Shown: positions 35,720-43,346 of the stretch, piece by piece | How positions within the stretch are numbered: the first letter of the stretch is position 1 | Layout of the letters: every line of letters begins with the position of its first letter | Source of the DNA: Bacteroidia bacterium | GTDB taxonomy: Bacteria > Bacteroidota > Bacteroidia > JADZBD01 | Direction: 5' to 3' | DNA length: 64,000 bases | Assembly: GCA_020852255.1 (NCBI GenBank) | Contig: JADZBD010000004.1 | Location: 62,001-126,000 of the forward strand | Notes under the pieces: generated by a model | The model's database searches: none | Seen by the model: only the letters and a program-made list of their open reading frames with translations | What the model was told of the DNA's origin: nothing | Program-made: the position numbers and the translations under genes

Positions 35720-35727
35720 TGCACACA

Positions 35728-38676
35728 ATGCTTTCGGGGGTTCATAACGTATACCGGTGTGTCATCTGCGCATTTTGCATTTGCGCCTGGCTTCCTGTTA
35801 CCGGACAATCCTTTTACTTCCGGTACTATAACGTAAATGACGGAATGCCCTTTGCGCAAGTGAATGCCATCCATCAGGGGATGCAAGGATATCTCTGGAC
35901 CGGTGCCTACGGCGGACTAAGTCGTTTCGACGGAAGAAAATTTGTTAATTACAGCCCGAAGAACGGACTCATCACTTACTCTGTAAATTCCATCACAGCA
36001 GATGATGCCGATAATATCTGGATCGCCACGATTGCAGGAGTAAGCCGTTTTAGCAACAACCTGTTCAAAAATTATACGAAAGACCAAGGCCTTCCCAACG
36101 TATATGTGAATGTAATCATAAAGGATCAGAAAAACAGGATATGGGCCGGAACGCAGGGGGGGCTTGCCTATTTCGACGGAAAACGGTTTGTGACCTACTC
36201 TGATAAACTCCTCAGAGCAAATGCCCGTATTCTTTCTCTTCATGTGAACGGAAGCGGAGAGTTGTGGGTAGGCACCGGCCAAGGGGTTTTTCGTATCAAC
36301 ACGCTCACTTTAACAACGGAGGAAATGTTCAGAATGTCCGACGGCCTTTGTGATTCGGTTATTACCGCCATTACTTCGGATCAGACCGGAAGTATCTATC
36401 TCGGGACACCAAATGGTATCAGCATTCTTCGCGACGGAAAAATTCAGTCTATTCCTGCCGCCCCGGGCTTTCCGGACAACTCGGTTTCATCACTTGTTTA
36501 CGACCCGAGAGGAGGTGTTTGGATAGGAACCGCAGAAGGGCTGTGCCGGTTAGAAAAGAACATCTTTATCCCGTATCACATTGAAGGACCTTTTGGCGCC
36601 AACCGGATCCTTTCGCTTTTTACGGATCGAGAAGGAAATCTCTGGGTGGGAACATCCAATGGCTTGTATAAACACTCCGGTGCATTGTTCTCTACCTGGT
36701 CGGTTAAAGATGGCTTATCCGGCGCGTATGTTTTTCCTATTCGTAGAGATGCACGAGGCGCGCTCTGGATCGGTTCCGATGATGGGTTGAACTGTCTGGA
36801 AAATGGTAAACTCAGGGTGTATAAAAAACAAGACGGACTGGCCGGTAATGCGGTGAATGACCTTGCGTTGGGGACAGATGGTAAAATATATGCGGGAACC
36901 AATCAGGGTCTTAGTGTGTACAATGGAACCGGGTTCCGGAATTATTTCGGAAAAAAAGACGGGTTGATCAGTGATTCGGTGAGTGCCGTCCGGTTTGACC
37001 ATCTGGGCCGTCTCTGGTTAGGTGGTCACTGCGGGTACACATTAATGGAAAATGGAAAATTCTCACGGTATCCGCTGCCGGTTAAAAAAAACCGTTTCGA
37101 TATCTGGTTCCTGTTCGAAGATTCTAAAAACCGGATGTGGATCGGAACATTTCAGGGCGGATTGTTCATGTACGACGGTGCGATACATGACATGGCTGAA
37201 GAGCTTAGTATTTCAGACGAATCCTGTCTCGCGGTAAGTGAGGACGAAAACGGAAATATCTGGATCGGTTCACTGCGCGGGCTGTACATGTGGGATGGAA
37301 AGAGTATCCGGCATATTGACGAATCGAAAGGGCTGAATTCCGATCTGATATATGTTCTGGGTGCTGATAAGGATCCGGCCTATCTGTGGATCGGCACCAA
37401 CCAGGGTATGAATAAACTGAACCTCAAAAAATACCTGGAGGATGGTAAAGTGGAGATCACCGATTACGGAAAGGAAGACGGATTCATTTTCAGCGAAACC
37501 AACAGCAACGGATTCTGGAAAGATGAGGACGGGAGTATCTGGTACGGTACGGTGGGAGGAGTGATCCGCTACGATCCGAAATATTTGCCGCAGAAGGAAC
37601 TGGAGCCGATCACACATATTACATCTGTACAATTATTCTATAAGGATACAGCGCTGACGGCTAATTCCGAACTATCCTACGATCAGAATCACCTCGCATT
37701 CAGCTTTATCGGCATCCATTTTGCGAATCCTTCAAAAGTGAGATACCGCTACCGTTTGCACGGTTTTGAAACAGACTGGTCACCGGTAACGGCCATGAAC
37801 GCGGCCAATTACAGCAGTCTGCCCCCGGGCGAATACCGCTTTGAAGTGATGAGCCGAAACAATAACGGACTCTGGAATACATCACCAGTAACTTATTCCT
37901 TTACCATTCTTTCACCCTGGTGGAAAACATTATGGTTCCAGACTTCCCTCATCCTCTCCGTACTTCTGGCAGGTTACTCTGCTATACGTTTCCGGATCCG
38001 GCAGGTTCGACAGCGTGAACAAAACAGAACACGCCTGGCCGCGATGGAACTCAAAGCCCTGCGAGCTCAGATGAATCCTCATTTTATTTTCAATGCACTG
38101 AATTCCATTCAGCATTTCATCATGCACAGTAATGAGGAAGGCGCCACAAAGTATCTGAACAAATTCGCGCGTCTCATCCGCACGATCCTGAATAATTCCG
38201 AACGCTCTACTGTAACGCTGGAAGAAGAAGTAGAATCGCTACGTTTGTATCTTGACCTGGAGGTGCTGCGCTTTGAGAATAAATTTACCTGGGAAATTGT
38301 TGTAGACCCTGAGCTGAATCTCGACTTCTATGAAATTCCCACCATGCTTATCCAGCCGTATGTGGAAAATGCTATTTTGCACGGACTGGTTCCCAAACCC
38401 ACCATAGGGCACCTGCGCATTGAACTCCGCCTGGATGAACACCATATAGTCTGCGTCATCACCGATGACGGTATTGGAAGAAAAGCATCCCGAACGCTGA
38501 AAGAGCGCTCCATGAAACAAAAACATCAGAGCTTCGGCATGAAGATCACCCACGATCGCCTGGAGCTTCTCAACAATGTTCAGCAATCCAACCTGAGCGT
38601 TAATATTACCGACCTGGAAAATGATTTCGGAGAAGCTACCGGAACACGGGTGGAGATATTCACGCCAATTGCCTAA
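35728..38676 (+). CDS. Propeller-type sensor histidine kinase (LytS-like)
   Basis: 982 residues from ATG 35728 (a GTG at 35719 is possible). A signal segment (CVICAFCICAWLPVTGQ) is followed by two seven-bladed propellers of repeats such as DNIWIATIAGVSRF (to about 620), a Y_Y_Y domain (about 640-730) and one membrane segment (about 735-755). The cytoplasmic His_kinase region has MNPHFIFNALNSIQHF at 782-797, with His785 as phospho-acceptor, then an ATPase domain (QPYVENAILHGL, DDGIG). It senses an external ligand in the periplasm and signals to the LytTR regulator 9 bp downstream. Confidence 0.92.
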   Translation: MLSGVHNVYRCVICAFCICAWLPVTGQSFYFRYYNVNDGMPFAQVNAIHQGMQGYLWTGAYGGLSRFDGRKFVNYSPKNGLITYSVNSITADDADNIWIATIAGVSRFSNNLFKNYTKDQGLPNVYVNVIIKDQKNRIWAGTQGGLAYFDGKRFVTYSDKLLRANARILSLHVNGSGELWVGTGQGVFRINTLTLTTEEMFRMSDGLCDSVITAITSDQTGSIYLGTPNGISILRDGKIQSIPAAPGFPDNSVSSLVYDPRGGVWIGTAEGLCRLEKNIFIPYHIEGPFGANRILSLFTDREGNLWVGTSNGLYKHSGALFSTWSVKDGLSGAYVFPIRRDARGALWIGSDDGLNCLENGKLRVYKKQDGLAGNAVNDLALGTDGKIYAGTNQGLSVYNGTGFRNYFGKKDGLISDSVSAVRFDHLGRLWLGGHCGYTLMENGKFSRYPLPVKKNRFDIWFLFEDSKNRMWIGTFQGGLFMYDGAIHDMAEELSISDESCLAVSEDENGNIWIGSLRGLYMWDGKSIRHIDESKGLNSDLIYVLGADKDPAYLWIGTNQGMNKLNLKKYLEDGKVEITDYGKEDGFIFSETNSNGFWKDEDGSIWYGTVGGVIRYDPKYLPQKELEPITHITSVQLFYKDTALTANSELSYDQNHLAFSFIGIHFANPSKVRYRYRLHGFETDWSPVTAMNAANYSSLPPGEYRFEVMSRNNNGLWNTSPVTYSFTILSPWWKTLWFQTSLILSVLLAGYSAIRFRIRQVRQREQNRTRLAAMELKALRAQMNPHFIFNALNSIQHFIMHSNEEGATKYLNKFARLIRTILNNSERSTVTLEEEVESLRLYLDLEVLRFENKFTWEIVVDPELNLDFYEIPTMLIQPYVENAILHGLVPKPTIGHLRIELRLDEHHIVCVITDDGIGRKASRTLKERSMKQKHQSFGMKITHDRLELLNNVQQSNLSVNITDLENDFGEATGTRVEIFTPIA

Positions 38677-38685
38677 CTTTAACGC

Positions 38686-39435
38686 ATGATCCGTACCGTT
38701 GTTGTTGAAGACGAAAAAAAATCGCGGGAGGTAATCCTCTCTCTGATACAGAAATATTGCCCTGAACTGCATGTAACCGGGGAAGCATCCTCCGTTAAAG
38801 AAGCCGTGGAAGTGATTAAAAAAGAAAAACCTGAACTGGTATTCATGGACATTCAGCTGGCCGACGGCACCGGATTTGATATACTTCAGCAGGTACAGGG
38901 AATTGATTTCTACCTCATTTTTGCAACTGCCTTCGACCAGTACGCCATCAAAGCCATCAAATATTCGGCGATTGATTACCTGCTCAAGCCGATTGATGGC
39001 GACGAGTTGAAAAATGCCGTAAAGAAGGTCATTGAAAAAAAGAGCAGCTCCTCAAATGTGGATAACCTTAGATTTCTTATCAGTAATCTTAAAAAAGGAG
39101 AAGACGAGTTTTCGCGAATTACCCTTCCCACCGGCAATGCTTACGAGATTGTAAATATCAAAGATATTATCCGCTGCGAGGCCTCCGAATCCTACACGTA
39201 TTTCTTCCTGTCCGGTAAGAGAAAATTTCTGGTCACACAAGGTCTGAAGCATTATGAAGATATTTTGCCCGGAGACGCTTTCATTCGAGTACATCATTCC
39301 CACCTGATCAATATGAATCACGTTGTCCGTTATCTGAAAGAAGACGGAGGATACGCTGTAATGAGCGACGATTCCCGTATTGAGATCTCCCGCCGTAAAC
39401 GGGAAGCATTCCTGGAAAGGCTTAATAAGGCCTGA
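38686..39435 (+). CDS. LytTR response regulator
   Basis: 249 residues. Receiver domain with acidic pocket EDE (9-10), phospho-acceptor Asp55 (LVFMDIQLADG), Thr81 and Lys101 (LLKPIDG). A LytTR DNA-binding domain occupies about residues 145-245 (GLKHYEDILPGDAFIRVHHSHLINM). It is the output partner of the preceding kinase; target promoters are not known but may include its own or the neighbouring leader at 39,436. Confidence 0.95.
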   Translation: MIRTVVVEDEKKSREVILSLIQKYCPELHVTGEASSVKEAVEVIKKEKPELVFMDIQLADGTGFDILQQVQGIDFYLIFATAFDQYAIKAIKYSAIDYLLKPIDGDELKNAVKKVIEKKSSSSNVDNLRFLISNLKKGEDEFSRITLPTGNAYEIVNIKDIIRCEASESYTYFFLSGKRKFLVTQGLKHYEDILPGDAFIRVHHSHLINMNHVVRYLKEDGGYAVMSDDSRIEISRRKREAFLERLNKA

Positions 39436-39701
39436 TATTCAGTTAGTTACAGTGTAGTGAGTAGCAACGGGTTCCAGTTATTCCGTGCGCTTTACCACTT
39501 ATTGGATTTTCCCTGCCACTTATTAGAAACCATAAACTATACCCTGAAAGGCGCCGTAATATTGTGTAAGGTTAATTTGTTTGTGATTTCAATACAAAAG
39601 GAAATGTTCAGAACCGAAGCCATAATAAAAAACGAAAGGAAGGGCAGCCGATCGTTTGGGGTTTGCGCCGGGGTACTGAACAAGAGCGAAAGTTCTCGGA
39701 A
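39436..39701. other. Long upstream region of the small membrane protein gene
   Basis: No convincing gene here. It contains a possible hairpin GAAC / GTTC (39678-39681 / 39692-39695) just before element B and a weak TTAATTTG box near 39,572. An open frame of 109 codons (39457-39786) runs through it and through element B, but lacks coding features. Confidence 0.35.
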
Positions 39702-39743
39702 TTGGCCGGCCACACATGGGGATGTGGTTAACAGGCCGGCCAA
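39702..39743 (+). ncRNA. Structured leader RNA element B (interrupted hairpin with GGGG loop)
   Basis: Outer 10-bp stem TTGGCCGGCC (39702-39711) / GGCCGGCCAA (39734-39743). After a 1/7-nt asymmetric internal loop, the inner stem CACAT (39713-39717) / ATGTG (39722-39726) closes a GGGG tetraloop. The core ATGGGGATGTGGTTAA matches element A at 15 of 16 positions, while the outer stem differs fully but still pairs. CATC-g-CCCC at 39758-39766 can pair with the loop. T6 follows at 39752-39757. It lies 50 nt before the start of the small membrane protein gene. Confidence 0.6.
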
Positions 39744-39792
39744 CCCGTTCCTTTTTTCATCGCCCCTTCAGTTAAACGCAATATAAAGTAAC

Positions 39793-40005
39793 ATGGAACA
39801 GAAAGTAAGAAACGCGTACGATGACTCAAGGAGTCGCCGTATTGCAAGACACGAGAGACACATCATGAGGGTGAAAGCCTTGAAGGAAGGGCATTACCGT
39901 TCTACTGAAAAGAACGCTCATGACGGTGTAGACACCATTATCGGGATCCTTGGCGTAGCCACAGCAGGACTCGTAATGTATGCCGTTCTCAATGTGATCT
40001 TCTGA
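39793..40005 (+). CDS. Small membrane protein, 70 residues
   Basis: A basic, His/Arg-rich N-terminal half (about residues 1-40) precedes one membrane segment (GVDTIIGILGVATAGLVMYAVLNVIF). The N-in positive charges suggest the N-terminus stays in the cytoplasm. It is bracketed by element B upstream and a strong terminator downstream, so it is probably a single-gene transcript. Function unknown. Small proteins of this shape often bind larger membrane complexes. Confidence 0.65.
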   Translation: MEQKVRNAYDDSRSRRIARHERHIMRVKALKEGHYRSTEKNAHDGVDTIIGILGVATAGLVMYAVLNVIF

Positions 40006-40009
40006 ACAT

Positions 40010-40077
40010 TGATGGCAGGGAGGACAGGCTGGTAGGTTTAAGGGGATGTTGCTTATCATGCCGGTCCTCCCGCATCA
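40010..40077 (+). other. Large hairpin in the 3' UTR of the small membrane protein gene
   Basis: TGATG (40010-40014) / CATCA (40073-40077) and GGGAGGAC (40018-40025) / GTCCTCCC (40064-40071) form a 13-bp interrupted stem. The inner GGC / GCC pair leads to a loop that contains GGGGATGTTG. It lies between the stop codon and the terminator. A role in mRNA stability or as a 3'-UTR-derived RNA is possible. Confidence 0.45.
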
Positions 40078-40084
40078 GTAACAC

Positions 40085-40117
40085 AGACCGAGGTACAAGC
40101 GTTACCTCGGTCTTTTT
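40085..40117 (+). terminator. Intrinsic terminator
   Basis: An 11-bp stem AGACCGAGGTA / TACCTCGGTCT with a 7-nt loop, followed by T5. It ends the small membrane protein transcript. Confidence 0.9.
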
Positions 40118-40910
40118 ATTTTTTCCCAAAACACTTTCGAAGAAATCCCCTGATCCCTTTCTCTGAGGTAACCGGACTTTCAAAGAAACCCATGTGCCCG
40201 GCATTTTCCAGCAACAACACCTCCCCTTCACGGCATTTTTTAGCCTGAGCCTGTATTGAAGTACACGGAATAATCACATCCTTTTTGCCTGCGATAAAAA
40301 GAACGGGGAATTCCAGCTCCGGAAGCATAGCGATATAATCCGTACGGATCTTCATTCCCTCCAGGGCGGCAACGATGGCCTGCGGCGAGGTATTTCCGGC
40401 GATTCTTTTCAGCTGTTCGAGTGGCTCTGTCATCAGCGGTAGATTTTCTGGAGCAAACAACCGCTCGAGAAGCTGAAAAACGAACGCCCTTTTATCTGCC
40501 TTAACTGCCGCAATCGCCCTGTCGCGATCGGTCCTCTTTTCCGGAGCATCTGCAGCAGCCGTAGAATGAAACAGGATCAACCCACTCAGATGATTCCTGA
40601 ACCGTGCGGCAAAAGCCAGCGCTACATAACCTCCCATACTGTGCCCGCAGATCACATATTTCCTCAAACTCAGTTCATCCAACAGCATTTTCACGTGGTC
40701 TGCCATGGCATCCATGGAATGCACATATCCGATGCACTCTGAATCTCCGAAGCCGGGTAAATCTATCGTGATAATGCGGTAAGAACCTGATAATGCCTTC
40801 GTCAGCGGCTCCCATATCACCCTTGATTCCGGAAAACCATGTAAAAAGACCAGCACCCGCCCCTTTCCTGAGTCAGAATAGCCGATTTTTCTACCAAAAA
40901 GTTCGATCAT
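40116..40910 (-). CDS. Alpha/beta hydrolase
   Basis: 264 residues from ATG 40910 (MIELFGRKIGYSDSG); the ATG 12 codons upstream adds no conserved sequence. Oxyanion region FLHGFPES, nucleophile elbow GHSMGG (catalytic Ser), an Asp in GKKDVIIP and His in ENAGHMGFFESP complete the triad. Cytoplasmic esterase or lipase-like enzyme; substrate unknown. Divergent from the TPR-caspase gene. Confidence 0.88.
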   Translation of the reverse strand: MIELFGRKIGYSDSGKGRVLVFLHGFPESRVIWEPLTKALSGSYRIITIDLPGFGDSECIGYVHSMDAMADHVKMLLDELSLRKYVICGHSMGGYVALAFAARFRNHLSGLILFHSTAAADAPEKRTDRDRAIAAVKADKRAFVFQLLERLFAPENLPLMTEPLEQLKRIAGNTSPQAIVAALEGMKIRTDYIAMLPELEFPVLFIAGKKDVIIPCTSIQAQAKKCREGEVLLLENAGHMGFFESPVTSEKGIRGFLRKCFGKK

Positions 40911-40952
40911 TACGGGTATAATTCTCCTGCTGTAATTACGGTACAATTTATG

Positions 40953-40960
40953 TATTTTTG
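40953..40960 (+). promoter_or_regulatory. -7 box TATTTTTG of the TPR-caspase operon
   Basis: TAnnTTTG match 22 nt before ATG 40983. No good -33 box at 21 nt. Confidence 0.4.
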
Positions 40961-40982
40961 GTCGATAAAACCATCCCGTTCC

Positions 40983-43328
40983 ATGCGATCTGTTTTACGC
41001 TCCTTCCTCTGCTCGCTGATTCTGCTGAGTGCCACCCTGTCCGTTCAGGCTCAGACGGCCAAGAAATACTATTCTGCCGGAAAGAAATTTATGGAAATGG
41101 GTAATTGCCAGGAGGCTGTGAACAATTTCACGAAAGCCCTCGAAATGGATCCCCAGATGGAAGATGTGTATATCTCCCGTGCTGAATGTTATGAAAAGAT
41201 GGACAAAAAGACGGAGGCGGCGGAGGATTACCGCCTGGCAACCACCTTTGCCCCAAAAGAGGAAAAATACTTCTATAACGCCGGCAGGCTTTATTTCGAA
41301 ATCCGTCAGTTCGAAAAAGCAGACGAAATGCTTAAGAAAGCCCTCTCCCTTAACAAGAACTATCTTGATGCAATAGAGTACAGTATTTACACCTTGCTCC
41401 AGCTGAAAAAATTCACACAGGCCCTTACGCTGGCGGAACAGGCAGTAGATCTTAAGAAGAGTGGACTCACCTATCTGAACAATGCCATTGTTCTTGACAG
41501 TATGCAACTGTATGCAGAAGCAGAAAAAAAGTATAAAGACGCCAAATATTACGATTCTAAACTGGTGATGGCCTATGTGGGATTAAGTAACACTCAGGTT
41601 AAATTAAAAAAGCTGGATGATGCGATGAAAACCTGCCAGACAGGAATGGAAAAATTTGTTCCTGCCCGGAAAGAGATTCTTTTCGCCCGAAGTCAGGTGT
41701 ATGCCGCCAAAGGAGATTATCTTGCCGCTGTAAACGATCTTACACAAGTCATCCTGGCCGATGATAAAAGTGTAATCGCCTTTATGACACGTGGTGATTA
41801 CTACCTTAAACTGGCCATGTATCCCAATGCTGTAAACGATTACACCAAGGTGATTCTGATCCAGGAAAAAAACGCGAACGCTTATTTCAAGCGCGCTCAG
41901 GCCTACGAGCAGATGCAGAATTACAAGGAAGCGGTGAAGGATTATAATAAGATCAAGGAGATTGCGCCAAACGATCAAAATGCCATGAATTATCTTGTGG
42001 CAGCAAAGCAAAAACTCTTTGAGCTCAACAGGGAAAAGAATAAGCCTGAGATCGTCATGATCAGTCCGAAGGCCGACAAAAAATTTGTAGTTAAGATCGG
42101 AGGAGATAAAAAAGAAATGATGGTGAAGGGTACCATCACCGATGAAAGCAATATCAAAAGCATTACCGTGAACGGTAAGGAAGCCAATTTCCGGAACGAT
42201 ACCAACGTTACTGATTTCATTGTAACAATGGATGTCACAAAGCTCGAACAGCTGACTGTAATTGTTACGGATGTTTATAACAACGTACTTGAACAGCTGT
42301 TCGCCGTTGAATACACTGAAACCGGGAAGCCGATTGTTGCCCTGGTTGCTCCCTACACTTCATTCGACAAAGAAATTTATCTCGACAACTCAAACTCGGA
42401 ACTTTATATCGAAGGTCAGGTAAAAGACGAAAGCAAGATCGAATCCATTCGCATCGAAGGACAGAATGCAAGCTTTGACCCTTCCGCACAGGATCCCAAA
42501 TTTTCCGCCACCATCAGCATCTCCAATAAAATGAAGATCACCGTTTGGGTAAAAGATGTCTACGGGAATGAAACCATTGAAGATTTTAAACTGAACCGCG
42601 AAGGTGCCACCATCTCTGCCAATAACCCCATGGGTGTAACCTGGCTCATCTTCATCGAGAACAGCAATTACAAAAACTTCGCCTCGCTCGACGGCCCCTC
42701 AAAGGATGTTACACTAATGAAAACGGCCCTGGCCAACTATAAATTCAGCAATATTGTACATAAAAAAGATATGACCAAAGCCGAGTTGGATAAATTCCTG
42801 TCCATTGAGCTTCGTGACCTGATCAAGGCCAATAAGGTCAATTCACTGATGATCTGGTATGCAGGGCATGGAAAATTCCAGAATAATACCGGATACTGGA
42901 TTCCGGTAGACGCTAAGGTTGATGAGGAATATTCCTATTTCAGTATTGCCACGCTTAAATCCTATATGCAGTCCTACTCACTCGTTCATACCCTGGTGGT
43001 AACGGATGCCTGCGAATCAGGACCTACCTTCCTGGTTGCCATGCGGGCGGGCACTGAACAGAAGATGTGCGACGACTGGACAAAAACAAAATTCAAGTCC
43101 GCTCAGGTATTCACTTCCGCCGGATTTGAGCTGGCAGCCGATAATTCCCAGTTTACCAAAACCTTCGCAAACACCCTGATTAATAATCCCGACGGGTGTA
43201 TCGCTATAGACAAGATCGTTGAAAAGGTGAAACTCGCTGTAAAAGCGAAAGGTATGCAGGAACCCAAATTCGGTAAGATTTCCGGACTGGAAGATGAAGG
43301 GGGCACTTTCTTCTTTATGAAAAAATAA
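40983..43328 (+). CDS. Secreted TPR-Ig-caspase (C14) protein
   Basis: 781 residues from ATG 40983; a signal peptide (LCSLILLSATLSVQAQ) follows. TPR array in about residues 25-340, then two Ig-like beta domains (about 350-540) of a repeated type (VKGTITDESNIKSITVNG, IEGQVKDESKIESIRIEG). A caspase-like domain has catalytic His629 (WYAGHGKF) and Cys677 (VTDACESG). It should work outside the inner membrane; substrate unknown. Only 18 bp separate it from the propeller-SpoIIE phosphatase, so they are probably co-transcribed. Confidence 0.87.
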   Translation: MRSVLRSFLCSLILLSATLSVQAQTAKKYYSAGKKFMEMGNCQEAVNNFTKALEMDPQMEDVYISRAECYEKMDKKTEAAEDYRLATTFAPKEEKYFYNAGRLYFEIRQFEKADEMLKKALSLNKNYLDAIEYSIYTLLQLKKFTQALTLAEQAVDLKKSGLTYLNNAIVLDSMQLYAEAEKKYKDAKYYDSKLVMAYVGLSNTQVKLKKLDDAMKTCQTGMEKFVPARKEILFARSQVYAAKGDYLAAVNDLTQVILADDKSVIAFMTRGDYYLKLAMYPNAVNDYTKVILIQEKNANAYFKRAQAYEQMQNYKEAVKDYNKIKEIAPNDQNAMNYLVAAKQKLFELNREKNKPEIVMISPKADKKFVVKIGGDKKEMMVKGTITDESNIKSITVNGKEANFRNDTNVTDFIVTMDVTKLEQLTVIVTDVYNNVLEQLFAVEYTETGKPIVALVAPYTSFDKEIYLDNSNSELYIEGQVKDESKIESIRIEGQNASFDPSAQDPKFSATISISNKMKITVWVKDVYGNETIEDFKLNREGATISANNPMGVTWLIFIENSNYKNFASLDGPSKDVTLMKTALANYKFSNIVHKKDMTKAELDKFLSIELRDLIKANKVNSLMIWYAGHGKFQNNTGYWIPVDAKVDEEYSYFSIATLKSYMQSYSLVHTLVVTDACESGPTFLVAMRAGTEQKMCDDWTKTKFKSAQVFTSAGFELAADNSQFTKTFANTLINNPDGCIAIDKIVEKVKLAVKAKGMQEPKFGKISGLEDEGGTFFFMKK

Positions 43329-43346
43329 ACGTAGCTTCATGGCCTG

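Noticed and set aside
39457-39786. 109-codon open frame upstream of the small membrane protein gene
   Set aside because: It runs through the strong hairpin B, has no promoter-linked start and no recognisable protein features.
40041-40050. Third GGGGATGTT copy in the 3' UTR hairpin
   Set aside because: The surrounding fold differs from elements A and B, and GGGGATGTT also occurs by chance at about 6121, so it is not counted as a member of the RNA family.
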